Shown: piece after piece, positions 25,857 through 34,580 of the stretch
Position numbering within the stretch: position 1 is the stretch's first letter
Layout: every line of letters starts with the position of its first letter
Source of the DNA: Glaciihabitans sp. INWT7
GTDB lineage: Bacteria > Actinomycetota > Actinomycetes > Actinomycetales > Microbacteriaceae
DNA length: 64,000 nt
Assembly: GCF_014217685.1 (NCBI RefSeq)
Contig: NZ_CP043653.1
Span: 2,174,419 to 2,238,418 of the forward strand
Direction: 5' to 3'
Translations under genes and position numbers: made by a program
The notes under the pieces: model-generated
Seen by the model: the letters and a program-made list of their open reading frames with translations, nothing else
Databases searched by the model: none
Told to the model about the DNA's origin: nothing

Positions 25857-26888
25857 TCAGCTGCCGCTCGTGACATCGATGAGTACCTTGCCCACGGTGT
25901 CGGCCTCCACCGCAGCGTGGGCGAGGGCGGTGTCGGCGAGCGAGAAGCGGTGCAGCGGAAGCCCGGCATCGTCGCCGATGGGGAGCGCACCGTCGACGAT
26001 GGCCGCGTTGATGTCCTCGGCGGCAGCATCGCGCACATCCTGCCCCTGCGTGTAGAGCAGCTGAAACTGGTAGCGCACGTTGAGCGTCATGAGCACCCGG
26101 ATGTCGAGCACCAGCGGTTCGCCGGTGCTCGCGTAGACGGCGATCGAGCCGCGATTGCGGATCACCTTGCCGCCGAGCCCGGCATTCGCGTCGGGCGCGA
26201 CCTCGACGATCAGGTCGACGCCGTCCGGCGCGAGTCGGCGGATCTCGAGGGCGGCGTCCGATTCGCGGTAGTTCACCACGTGGTGGGCGCCAGCCGCGCC
26301 GGCGAGCTCCGCTTTCGCCGGCGAGCTGATGGTCGTGACGACGGTGGCTCCGGCCCAGCGGGCGAGTTGGATGGCGGCGTGCCCGACGGCTCCGGCCCCG
26401 CCCGCGACCAGAACGGTCTTGCCCGAGAGTGCACCGGGCGACAGCCGGGATGGCCCGTCCTCGGCGACGGTGAGAGCACGATGCGCGGTCATGGCGGGCA
26501 CGCCGAGGGCGGCACCGAGATCGAAGCTGGCGACATCCGGAAGCGGATAGACGCGGTCTTCCGGCAGCACGCAGAACTCCTGCGCTGTTCCACCACTGGC
26601 GCTCTGGAAGGCCGCGATCGCCGTCCAGACCCGGTCTCCCACGGCGAAACGGTGCACGCCGGCGCCGACAGCGTCGATGACCCCGGCACCGTCCTGGTTC
26701 GGCACGACCTCAGCGAAGTCAAGTGCCTCCCCCGGCTTCGATCCCCGTCGCGACTTCCAGTCCGTGGGGTTGACCCCGGAGACGACGATCCGGATCCGCA
26801 CCTCCCCGGCTTCGGGATGAGGGAGCGCTCGCTCCACGAGCCGAAGGACAGAAGGGGCGCCGGTTTCGCTGTAGACGATCGCTTTCAT
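25857..26888 (-). CDS. NADPH:quinone reductase-like MDR oxidoreductase
   Basis: 343 residues: GroES-like domain (MKAIVYSETGAPSVLRLVER; GVNPTDWKSRRG; PNQDGAGVIDAVG) followed by a Rossmann domain (VLVAGGAGAVGHAAIQLARW). No zinc-binding cysteines, as in quinone oxidoreductases. GGGAG lies upstream of ATG 26888; the GTG-proximal start four codons earlier is less likely. It reduces quinones or enones; specificity unknown. Monocistronic in appearance. Confidence 0.9.
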   Translation of the reverse strand: MKAIVYSETGAPSVLRLVERALPHPEAGEVRIRIVVSGVNPTDWKSRRGSKPGEALDFAEVVPNQDGAGVIDAVGAGVHRFAVGDRVWTAIAAFQSASGGTAQEFCVLPEDRVYPLPDVASFDLGAALGVPAMTAHRALTVAEDGPSRLSPGALSGKTVLVAGGAGAVGHAAIQLARWAGATVVTTISSPAKAELAGAAGAHHVVNYRESDAALEIRRLAPDGVDLIVEVAPDANAGLGGKVIRNRGSIAVYASTGEPLVLDIRVLMTLNVRYQFQLLYTQGQDVRDAAAEDINAAIVDGALPIGDDAGLPLHRFSLADTALAHAAVEADTVGKVLIDVTSGS

Positions 26889-27019
26889 GGTGTCTCCCAC
26901 GCTACGCGCCCCAGGGTCCTCCCGGTATCACCCGGCCGTCCCTGTTCCACCGGCGCTACCGGGCGTCACCCCAGCACCTGGCGCAGCCGAGCCTTTGCGA
27001 CGGCTAAGAGCTGAAGAAC

Positions 27020-27799
27020 CTAAGAGCTGAAGAACTCGGAGAGGATCGGTGCGAGCACCGTCTGGTCGACCGCGTGGTTCTCGCCTTCGACGGTGAGCCG
27101 AGTGCCGCTGCCGACCGCGGACGCGATGCCCATCGCTGCTCGAGCGGCCCACTCCGGGCTGTTGCCACCATCCATCGCCAGCACGGGAACCCCGACGGCG
27201 GCGAGCCGACCCTCGGGAATCCGTCCGTCGCCCGTGAGCGCCATGTCGTGAGGGAGGGTGAGGGCCGTCGTGATCATGCCGCCCCACCAGGGCGCAGCGC
27301 TCATTCCGGCAACGGCGCCCGAGGGCATCCCGGTGATCTGGAGGAAGGCCCGAGCCGCCGCATCGTGATCCCCGGCGGCGATCGCCGCCGGGAATCCGAA
27401 GTCGTCTCCGGGTTCCGGGTGTTGCGGATCGAAGCTGTACGGCGGCTCGTAGACCGCGATGCTCGTCATCGGTACGCCAGCCATCGCCGCCTCGAGGGTG
27501 AGGATCGCCCCAGAGGAGTGCCCGTAGACCCCCGCGGCACCCCCCGCTGCCGCGACCACAGCGGCGAGATCCTCCACCTCCCGCGCCACGCTGTCGGTAT
27601 CCTCGGCCGCCGAGCCGCTGTCTCCCCGTCCGCGCCGGTCGTAGCTGTAGACGGTGAACCGTTCCGAGAGCAGGGTCACGAGCGGATAGGGCGAGAGCCG
27701 AGTGTTGAATGCTCCGCCTACGACCACGAGGGCCGGCCCCCGGCCCACCCGGTCGAACGCGATGGTCGTGCCATCGGCGGATTCCGCGAACTCAGGCAT
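27020..27799 (-). CDS. alpha/beta hydrolase
   Basis: 259 residues. Oxyanion region VVVGGAFNTRL, strand motif YSYDRRGRGDSG, nucleophile elbow YGHSSGAIL, an Asp in VLAMDGGNSPEW and a His in VEGENHAVDQTVL. This matches the HAE/esterase-like group of small actinobacterial alpha/beta hydrolases. GGGAG sits before ATG 27799, preferred to ATG 27832. The 63 bases upstream separate it from the MATE gene, in the same direction. Confidence 0.88.
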   Translation of the reverse strand: MPEFAESADGTTIAFDRVGRGPALVVVGGAFNTRLSPYPLVTLLSERFTVYSYDRRGRGDSGSAAEDTDSVAREVEDLAAVVAAAGGAAGVYGHSSGAILTLEAAMAGVPMTSIAVYEPPYSFDPQHPEPGDDFGFPAAIAAGDHDAAARAFLQITGMPSGAVAGMSAAPWWGGMITTALTLPHDMALTGDGRIPEGRLAAVGVPVLAMDGGNSPEWAARAAMGIASAVGSGTRLTVEGENHAVDQTVLAPILSEFFSS

Positions 27800-27862
27800 T
27801 GGCGCTCCCTCGGCTGTTCTCCGGTGCAACACTCGCAGCAGCGACGGCGTCGAGTCAACCCT

Positions 27863-29179
27863 CTACGGGAGGGCGGGAGCGGGTCTGCCCAGCCAGGCAG
27901 TTCCCCTCACCCGCAGCCCGAGCGCCAGCGCCCGTGCCCCGATGTAACCGAGCCCGAATACGCACCACACCGCAAGCACACTGTGCTGCTGGCCGGCAAG
28001 CACGAGCAGCGGAAGGTAGACGGCCAGGGTGAGGATGCCGCTGAGCGCGAGGTACCGCCCGTCGCCCGCCCCGATCAAGACCCCGTCGAGCACGAAGACG
28101 AAACCCGCGAGTGGCACTCCCACGGCCATGACCAGAAGCACCGGCCACAGCGCCACAAGCACGCCGTCATCGCTCGTGAAGACCCGCCCGAGCACCGGTG
28201 ACACGGCGGCGATCAGGGCTCCGATGAGCAGGCCGCAGAGCACCCCGAATCGCATCAGGCGGATTGCCACGATTTTCACCCGCTCGCGCTGGGCGGCTCC
28301 GAGGCCATGCCCGATCATCGCCTGCCCCGCGATCGCGAGCGAATCGAGCACGAAGGCGAGCACGGAGAACACGGCGAGCGCCACCTGAAGGGTCGCGAGC
28401 GCGGTGACTCCGACCAGGCTCGCCGCGAAGACGGTCGCGAGCATCGCCGCCCGCAGCGAGACGGTGCGCAGCAACAACCAGCCACCGGATGCCGCGGCGA
28501 CGGACAGACCGGCCAATCCGGGCCTGAGCGGCGCCCCGGTCGCCCGGGCGGCTCGCACCACCGAGACGGCGAAGAGCACCGCCATTCCCCACTGGGCGAC
28601 AACGGTGCCGGTGGCCGAACCGGCGATGCCCCAGCCGAGTCCGTAGATGAAGCAGGCGTTGAGAATGGCATTTGCCGCGAAGCCGAGGGTCACGATCACC
28701 AGCGGGGTGCGGGTGTCTTGAAGGCCGCGGAGCAGGCCGGTGGCAGCCAGCACGAACAGCATCGCGGGAAGCCCCCAGACCGAGATCCCGAGGTAGCGCA
28801 GAGCTTCGGCGGAGACCTGCGGGGAAACGCCGAAAGCCGAGACGACCGCCGGAGCGAAGAGCAGCCCCGCAACGAGAAGCACTGAGCCCACGGCGAGGGC
28901 GAGCCACGCACCATCCACTCCCGCTCGCACTGCAGCCCGGCGGTCCCCGGCTCCGAGCAGTCGTGCGACGGCGGGGGTCGTCGCGTAGGCGAGGAAGACG
29001 AGCAGGCCCACAGCGGTCTGCAGCACCACGCTCGCGATGCCGAGGGCGGCGAGGGGCACGCTGCCGAGATGCCCGACGAGCGCGGTGTCGACGAGAAGGA
29101 ACAGTGGCTCCGCGACGAGCGCAGCGAGGGTGGGGAGAGCAAGACGCAGGATCTCGCGGTCGAGCGGGAGGACTCTCAC
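27863..29179 (-). CDS. MATE family efflux transporter (DinF-like)
   Basis: 438 residues, twelve transmembrane segments in two related halves. First-half signature EPLFLLVDTALVGHLGSVPL and second-half segment LDSLAIAGQAMIGHGLGAAQ are typical of MATE/DinF proteins, which export cationic drugs or metabolites using sodium or proton gradients. GTG 29179 is chosen because TAGGCT ends six bases upstream (leaderless). Substrate unknown. Confidence 0.92.
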   Translation of the reverse strand: MRVLPLDREILRLALPTLAALVAEPLFLLVDTALVGHLGSVPLAALGIASVVLQTAVGLLVFLAYATTPAVARLLGAGDRRAAVRAGVDGAWLALAVGSVLLVAGLLFAPAVVSAFGVSPQVSAEALRYLGISVWGLPAMLFVLAATGLLRGLQDTRTPLVIVTLGFAANAILNACFIYGLGWGIAGSATGTVVAQWGMAVLFAVSVVRAARATGAPLRPGLAGLSVAAASGGWLLLRTVSLRAAMLATVFAASLVGVTALATLQVALAVFSVLAFVLDSLAIAGQAMIGHGLGAAQRERVKIVAIRLMRFGVLCGLLIGALIAAVSPVLGRVFTSDDGVLVALWPVLLVMAVGVPLAGFVFVLDGVLIGAGDGRYLALSGILTLAVYLPLLVLAGQQHSVLAVWCVFGLGYIGARALALGLRVRGTAWLGRPAPALP

Positions 29180-29185
29180 CCCGCC

Positions 29186-29191
29186 AGCCTA
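29186..29191 (-). promoter_or_regulatory. leaderless -10 box of MATE gene
   Basis: TAGGCT on the minus strand (29191-29186), six bases before GTG 29179. Confidence 0.45.
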
Positions 29192-29210
29192 GGGCCGGCG
29201 TGCGGAGCGG

Positions 29211-29693
29211 CTATCGGCGCGAGCGTTCGATCTCGGCGACGATACCCGGGAGCACGCGCGCCATGTACGGGCCCCAGAGGAACTTGATGATCGCCGCGAG
29301 CGGGATGCCGTATCCCGCCTTCGAATGGAAGGTGTAGCGCCACCGGATGAGAGTCCCGTTGGGAGCCTGGGTGAAGGTCCATTCCGCTCGGGCACTCTCC
29401 ACCATCCCACCGAAGACCTTTTGGAAGTCGGTGAGGTTGTAGGCGAAGAATTCCAGCCGATCCACATTCGTCGTGTGCTCGATCACACTTCCACCGTCGG
29501 AGAGCATGAGCTGCCGGGTCTGGCCGACGCCATCCCAGTCACCGGTCTGGTCGCGCACCTCGACCACGGCGGGCAGCAGGCCGGCCCGCGGATAGAGGCC
29601 GACCGGCGTGTGCATCGTCGCGACGTCCCAGGTGTGATCGAGGGTGGCAGTAGCCAGAAGTTCAGTGACGGCGGTGGCGCTGCGTCCGGACAT
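29211..29693 (-). CDS. SRPBCC family protein
   Basis: 160 residues with the START/Bet v1-like helix-grip fold of polyketide cyclase/dehydrase proteins: ATLDHTWDVATMHTPVG, GVGQTRQLMLSDGGSVIEHT, ARAEWTFTQAPNGTLIRWRY and a long C-terminal helix. Such proteins bind hydrophobic ligands in a central cavity; ligand unknown. AAGAGG precedes ATG 29693. Divergent from the lone secreted-type protein gene at 29899. Confidence 0.85.
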   Translation of the reverse strand: MSGRSATAVTELLATATLDHTWDVATMHTPVGLYPRAGLLPAVVEVRDQTGDWDGVGQTRQLMLSDGGSVIEHTTNVDRLEFFAYNLTDFQKVFGGMVESARAEWTFTQAPNGTLIRWRYTFHSKAGYGIPLAAIIKFLWGPYMARVLPGIVAEIERSRR

Positions 29694-29898
29694 CGAATGC
29701 CTCTTTCTTGATCGTGTCAGATTGTTCGGAGCGAACAGCCTGTCGGTTTGTCTGGTGCGGGCTGACGCTGTTGCCACGCTACGGGACGAAGGCACGATCG
29801 CCCCGGCTGTTTAACGAGGAGGCGATAGCGCCCAGTCGCCCTTGGCTGCAAAGATATGGCAACCCGTACGCACTATCGCCCTCCGATGGAGCATTCCC

Positions 29899-30816
29899 AT
29901 GACCGACCCGAAGTCTCGCCTGCCGTCACAGCCCGCAAAGCCCCCGCGGCGAGTGCCGGTCGGCGCGATACTCGGAGCGATTGCGAGCGTCGTCACCATC
30001 GCCGGCTTCGCCTTCTTCATCGTCGATCGGCTCGATGCCGCCACGCCGAACTCGGCGACGCCGCGACCGGCGGAGAGCAGCTCGTCACCGAGCCCCGCCC
30101 GGACGACGCCGATCCAGGAGCCGCTGCTGTCAGTGCACACGGGATACCCGGTGCAGAAGGCGATCGAGGCAGCCGGGAGCCCGATGTCCACCCGAGCGAT
30201 CCCGGGAGCGCCCGAATGGAGTGAGCAACTCTTCGTTCGCGGAAGCTATGCCGCCACTGTCCTCGTGAGCCCGGACGACACCATCGCGCTGTACTCGGTG
30301 CTGGTGTGCGATCCCTCCCTCGCCCCGAGCTTCACCACTCCATCGCAAACGCGGGTCACGCTGATGGCCACGCCGATCTCCCGTGCCGAGCAGTCGACCT
30401 CCGGGGACGCGGCTCGGAACGATCGGCCGCTCTTCTACCTCGACGGAGGCACCGGCAGCAGCCTCGGCCAACTCATCGAGGTCTCCAGAGATCAGCCGCG
30501 CAGCGGCAACGGCAACCGCGGGTACCTCATCGGCATCAATCGCGCGTGCGGAGACACAGTTTTCCGCACCCCGGCCACTCCCGACAATCGCGAATATCGG
30601 GGAAGCGTCGGTGACGCGCCGGCAGACCTTCTCACGTTCCGGGAGCGGACTCCCGCAAATTTCTATGCCGAAGTCGCTGGAGACTTCTCCATCAATGAAG
30701 ACGGAACAGTGGACATCCGCCCATCGGACAGCGGTGAAACGGTCGTGGGCGTGCTGGCGAGTCCGTTCATCCAGGATCTTCCCGAAGACTTCCTGGCCGG
30801 CGCCCGCATCCCGTGA
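29899..30816 (+). CDS. hypothetical protein with one N-terminal membrane helix
   Basis: 305 residues. A basic N-terminus, one transmembrane helix (VPVGAILGAIASVVTIAGFA, about residues 20-43), a Pro/Ser-rich linker (to about 75), then a soluble outer domain with mixed sheets (SYAATVLVSPDDTIALYSVL). GGAG lies eight bases before ATG 29899. I do not recognise a family. It stands alone between divergent and convergent neighbours. Confidence 0.75.
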   Translation: MTDPKSRLPSQPAKPPRRVPVGAILGAIASVVTIAGFAFFIVDRLDAATPNSATPRPAESSSSPSPARTTPIQEPLLSVHTGYPVQKAIEAAGSPMSTRAIPGAPEWSEQLFVRGSYAATVLVSPDDTIALYSVLVCDPSLAPSFTTPSQTRVTLMATPISRAEQSTSGDAARNDRPLFYLDGGTGSSLGQLIEVSRDQPRSGNGNRGYLIGINRACGDTVFRTPATPDNREYRGSVGDAPADLLTFRERTPANFYAEVAGDFSINEDGTVDIRPSDSGETVVGVLASPFIQDLPEDFLAGARIP

Positions 30817-30834
30817 CCTCTCATCGACGACAGG

Positions 30835-31770
30835 CTAGGGGATGAGGGCGAGCTTGCCGCCCGGATGCCCGGCCGAGAGCAGCGTGAGGGCGTCGACCGC
30901 CTCGGAGAGCGGGAATGTCCTCGCCAGCGGCACCTCGAGCTTGCCCTCCCCGGCGAGTGCGATCAGCTCGGCGCGCACCGCGTCGCGATAGGCCGCGCTC
31001 GCCGGAATCGCCCCCATGATCACGCGGATGCCGGCCCCCTCCGCGCGCTGCATGGCGGCTATCGTGACGATCCGGCTGCGGTCCTCGACCAGCGCGAGGG
31101 AGACATCCACCGCCTCATCGGTGCCGACGTTGTCGAGAGCGGCGGCGATACCTTCGGGCGCTAGGTCGCGCACTCGCTGCTCGAGGCCCTCACCGTAGGC
31201 CACCGGGATCGCGCCGAATCGCTCGAGCACCGGGAAGCTGCTCTCACTCGCCGTGCCGATCACGCGAATCCCCTTCAGCACTGCCTGCTGGATGACGCTC
31301 ACGCCCACCGCCCCGGACGCGCCGTGCACGAGCACGGTCTCCCCGGACACGACGCCGGTGACGTGAAGCATCTCCGACGCGGTGGTCGCCGCGAGAAGCA
31401 GGTTCGCCGCTTCCGGGAAGCCGAGCGACGGCGGTTTGGCGAACACGTCCTTCGCTGCGACGGTGATCGCCGAGGCATAGCCCCCCTGCACCCGGAAGGC
31501 GATCACCTCGTCACCGATCGCTCCGCCTCCGGAGGCGATCATCGTGTCCGCGCCCATCGCGGTGATGACTCCCGCGACCTCATAGCCGACCGCGATGGGA
31601 AGCAGACTGCGGTCGGTCCCCCTCGCGATGTGTTTGAAATCGGCCGGGTTCATCCCCGCGGCGCGAACCTGGATGGTGACCTCCCCCACCCGCGGCCGTG
31701 GCACGGCGACGGCCTCCTCGTGGAAGACCTCGAGTCCACCGAAGTCGGTGGCGATCCAGTGCATGTCCAT
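30835..31770 (-). CDS. NADP-dependent MDR oxidoreductase
   Basis: 311 residues, quinone-oxidoreductase type: GroES-like domain (VTIQVRAAGMNPADFKH; AVGYEVAGVITAMG) and Rossmann motif VLVHGASGAVGVSVIQQAV. No zinc ligands are visible. It is a second member of the family also seen at 25857-26888, from a different subgroup. ATG 31770 or ATG 31764 may be used; GGGAG is upstream of both. Substrate unknown. Confidence 0.88.
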   Translation of the reverse strand: MDMHWIATDFGGLEVFHEEAVAVPRPRVGEVTIQVRAAGMNPADFKHIARGTDRSLLPIAVGYEVAGVITAMGADTMIASGGGAIGDEVIAFRVQGGYASAITVAAKDVFAKPPSLGFPEAANLLLAATTASEMLHVTGVVSGETVLVHGASGAVGVSVIQQAVLKGIRVIGTASESSFPVLERFGAIPVAYGEGLEQRVRDLAPEGIAAALDNVGTDEAVDVSLALVEDRSRIVTIAAMQRAEGAGIRVIMGAIPASAAYRDAVRAELIALAGEGKLEVPLARTFPLSEAVDALTLLSAGHPGGKLALIP

Positions 31771-31915
31771 GTGACTCCCTGCTCGTGAGATACCCCATTC
31801 ACCGTACGCCCATCCGGCGAGCACGCGGCTGGACGAGCGCGCGGCCGGACGAGCACGCGGCTGGACGAGCACGGTGCTCTCGGATCGCCACCCTGGCCCC
31901 CAGTCTCCGGACCCG

Positions 31916-33430
31916 TCAGCCCTGCCCCGGTGTGTCGGCCGCGATTCGGCGACGGCGGGTCGCTCGCAGGTCGAGCAGGCCGAGGGCGAGGGCCGCGAGG
32001 GAGAACACGATGGCGGCCATGACCCCGGCCACGAAAGCGGTCGAGAAGTCCTGCGGATGCGCGGCAGGTGTGCCCGTCGCCGTGGAAGCCGCGCTGCCTG
32101 CGACGACCGCGAAGAACACCGCCCCGATGGCTGCCTGCCCGATCGCCGCACCGACGCGCTGGGAGGTCTGGAGAACGCCGCCGGCCGATCCTCCGATGCG
32201 CCTGTCGACATCGGCGAGGGAGAGGGTCTGGTTCGGCGTGATCACAGCGCCTCCTCCGACCCCGATGAGGAAGAGCGGAAAAGCCAGTCGCAGGATGATC
32301 GCGCCGGGATCCGTGAGCGCGGGAGCGGCCGCCACCACGATCGCGATCCAGACCGCCCCGATGATGAACAGGGTGACTCCGAGCACCACGAGCGGGCGCC
32401 CGATACGCGGCACCAGTCGGCCGGCGATGGGCGCGGATACCGCGGAACCCACGGCGAGCGAGGTCACGGCGAGCGCCGCCTGCAGCGGCTCGAAACCGAT
32501 CCCCTGCTGCAGGTAGAGCGTCAGCACGAGGGGAAGGCCGGTGGAACCGCAGAAATACAACAGGATGAAGGTGACCCCGATCGTGAACGACGGCTGTCGG
32601 AAGAGTCGCAGATCGAGCAGCGGCGACGCCTCTGCCGAGGTGAGCCGAGCCTCTCGGCGGAGGAACAGCGCGGCGAAGGCGGCCCCCGGCAGGAGTAGCA
32701 AGAAGATCCACCCGGAGCGGAAGGTGCTGAATTCCACGATGGGGAAGAGCACGCAGAGGATGGCGATCCCGAGCAGGATGGCGCCGGGCACGTCGAGGCT
32801 CTGGCGCCGCGTCGACGAGGGCTTTCGTGCCTCCGTCACCCAGGCGAGGGCGAGCACGATGGCCGTGATCCCGATCGGCAGGTTGATGAAGAAGACGAGC
32901 CGCCAGCCGAACTCCGGTCCGCCGAGCGCGATGAGCAGACCTCCGACGACGGGGCCGAGGGCGGTGGCCACCGCGAGGGCCAGCCCGAGCCGCCCGAATG
33001 CACGGCCGCGCTCCGCCCGGGGGAAGGCGTTCTGGATGTATCCCGACACCTGGGGTCCGAGCACGCCCCCGAAGAGCCCCTGGATGACACGGGCCACGAT
33101 GATGAACACGGGATCGGGGGACAGACCCACCGCAGCGCTCGAGACGACGAATCCGACCAGACCGACGATGAAGATTCGGCGACGGCCCCCGATGTCACCG
33201 AGTCGTCCACCGATGATCGGCATGAGGCCGAAGGCCAACACGTAGCCGGTGACGATCCACTGCAGCTCCGACGGGGTGGACCCGGTGGAGCGCCCGATCG
33301 ACGGAAGGGCGACATTGGTGACGCTCACATCGAGCAGAGCGGCGAACTGGCCGAGCAGCAGCACCCAGAGCCCGCGCCAGCGACGGGGATCGGGGGACGT
33401 CTCGCTTTCCCCTACCCGTGCATCCGTCAT
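31916..33430 (-). CDS. DHA2-type MFS transporter
   Basis: 504 residues, fourteen transmembrane segments. LDVSVTNVALPSIG in helix 1, ELQWIVTGYVLAFG in helix 2, GRLGDIGGRRRIFIVG between helices 2 and 3, and ALGPVVGGLLIALGG in helix 5 (antiporter motif) define the drug:proton antiporter group. Comparable to the pump encoded at 20847-22328 but clearly a different lineage. Ends with a basic tail. Divergent from the NYN gene. Confidence 0.92.
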   Translation of the reverse strand: MTDARVGESETSPDPRRWRGLWVLLLGQFAALLDVSVTNVALPSIGRSTGSTPSELQWIVTGYVLAFGLMPIIGGRLGDIGGRRRIFIVGLVGFVVSSAAVGLSPDPVFIIVARVIQGLFGGVLGPQVSGYIQNAFPRAERGRAFGRLGLALAVATALGPVVGGLLIALGGPEFGWRLVFFINLPIGITAIVLALAWVTEARKPSSTRRQSLDVPGAILLGIAILCVLFPIVEFSTFRSGWIFLLLLPGAAFAALFLRREARLTSAEASPLLDLRLFRQPSFTIGVTFILLYFCGSTGLPLVLTLYLQQGIGFEPLQAALAVTSLAVGSAVSAPIAGRLVPRIGRPLVVLGVTLFIIGAVWIAIVVAAAPALTDPGAIILRLAFPLFLIGVGGGAVITPNQTLSLADVDRRIGGSAGGVLQTSQRVGAAIGQAAIGAVFFAVVAGSAASTATGTPAAHPQDFSTAFVAGVMAAIVFSLAALALGLLDLRATRRRRIAADTPGQG

Positions 33431-33552
33431 CCCGTGCTCCCTCTCTCCCCCAGTAGATCAGAACACAGGGCGCGCGCGGACCGGCCGCGGGGCGGATGCT
33501 CACGTGACCTGTGGCCTGAGAGACTGGTGCGCACCGAACCGAGAGGCGCCGC

Positions 33553-34545
33553 ATGCCTGAACCGACCGACACCCGAGTTGCCGTCTATATCGATTTCGAC
33601 AACATCGTCGTCTCGAGATACAACCAGCTTCACGGAGCGCGCCGGTTCAGCACCGACGGCGCTCGCAACTTCGGACCAGACAGCGCCGCCGTCGCCGGCG
33701 CTGCCGGGGTCATCGGCACCAGGCTCCGGGAGGCCACCGTCGACTTCGGCGCGGTGCTCGACTACGCCTCGTCCTTCGGGCCGATCGTCATCAGCCGCGC
33801 CTATGCAGACTGGTCGGCGAAGGCGAACGCCAGCTACCAGAAGCAGCTCATCGACCGGGCCGTCGACCTCACCCAGCTCTTTCCCACCACGCAGGCGATG
33901 AAGAACGGCGCCGACATCCGCCTCGCCGTCGACGTGGTCGAAGACCTCTTTCGTCTCGACGATCTCACCCACGTGGTGATCGTCGCCGGGGACTCCGACT
34001 ACATCGCCCTCGCGCAGCGGTGCAAGCGGCTCGGGCGCTACGTGGTGGGCATCGGCGTCGCCGGTGCGACCAGCCGGTCCCTCGTCGCCGCCTGCGATGA
34101 GTTCCAGGACTACGACGACCTGCCCGGCCTCGTGAGTCCCGGGGAGGACGACTCGGCCGCGCTGGTCGATCCGCCCGCGGAGGTCGCCGTGACGGCATCC
34201 GAACCTCCGCCGAAGACGCCGCGCAAACAGCCTGCCGCCGATCGGACCAAGGCTCCGGCGGCGGACGACGACGAGCCGATCAAGCTCTCCCCGCGCGCCG
34301 CCACGAACCTCATGATTCGGGCACTCCGGCTGGGGATCGCCAAGAGCGACAGCGAGTGGATGCCGAGCTCAGAGGTGAAGAAGCAGATGCGGCGCATGGA
34401 CCCCGCATTCAGCGAGTCTGCCCTGGGCTACAAGACCTTCACCGACTTCGTGAAGTCGCGAAGCGGCCAGGTGGAGATGGACGACGGCGGGGCGAACAAC
34501 TCTCGTCGCATCCGACTGAGGGCGGCAGCCTCGCCGACCGGCTGA
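33553..34545 (+). CDS. NYN nuclease domain protein with LOTUS/OST-HTH domain
   Basis: 330 residues. The N-terminal NYN (PIN-like) domain shows its acidic site residues: YIDFDNIVV near residue 12, NGADIRLAVDVVEDL, and VIVAGDSDYIALAQRCKRLG. A disordered Pro/Ala/Lys-rich linker (about 195-235) leads to a C-terminal LOTUS (OST-HTH) domain (AATNLMIRALRLGIAKSDSE, then ALGYKTFTDFVKSR). Proteins of this type are thought to cut or process RNA. GAGAGG precedes ATG 33553. Confidence 0.88.
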   Translation: MPEPTDTRVAVYIDFDNIVVSRYNQLHGARRFSTDGARNFGPDSAAVAGAAGVIGTRLREATVDFGAVLDYASSFGPIVISRAYADWSAKANASYQKQLIDRAVDLTQLFPTTQAMKNGADIRLAVDVVEDLFRLDDLTHVVIVAGDSDYIALAQRCKRLGRYVVGIGVAGATSRSLVAACDEFQDYDDLPGLVSPGEDDSAALVDPPAEVAVTASEPPPKTPRKQPAADRTKAPAADDDEPIKLSPRAATNLMIRALRLGIAKSDSEWMPSSEVKKQMRRMDPAFSESALGYKTFTDFVKSRSGQVEMDDGGANNSRRIRLRAAASPTG

Positions 34546-34568
34546 CCGCTTCGAGGGCGTACCGGCGG

Positions 34569-34574
34569 CAGAAT
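34569..34574 (+). promoter_or_regulatory. leaderless -10 box of serine hydrolase gene
   Basis: CAGAAT at 34569-34574 ends six bases before ATG 34581; no ribosome binding site. Confidence 0.35.
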
Positions 34575-34580
34575 GGTGCC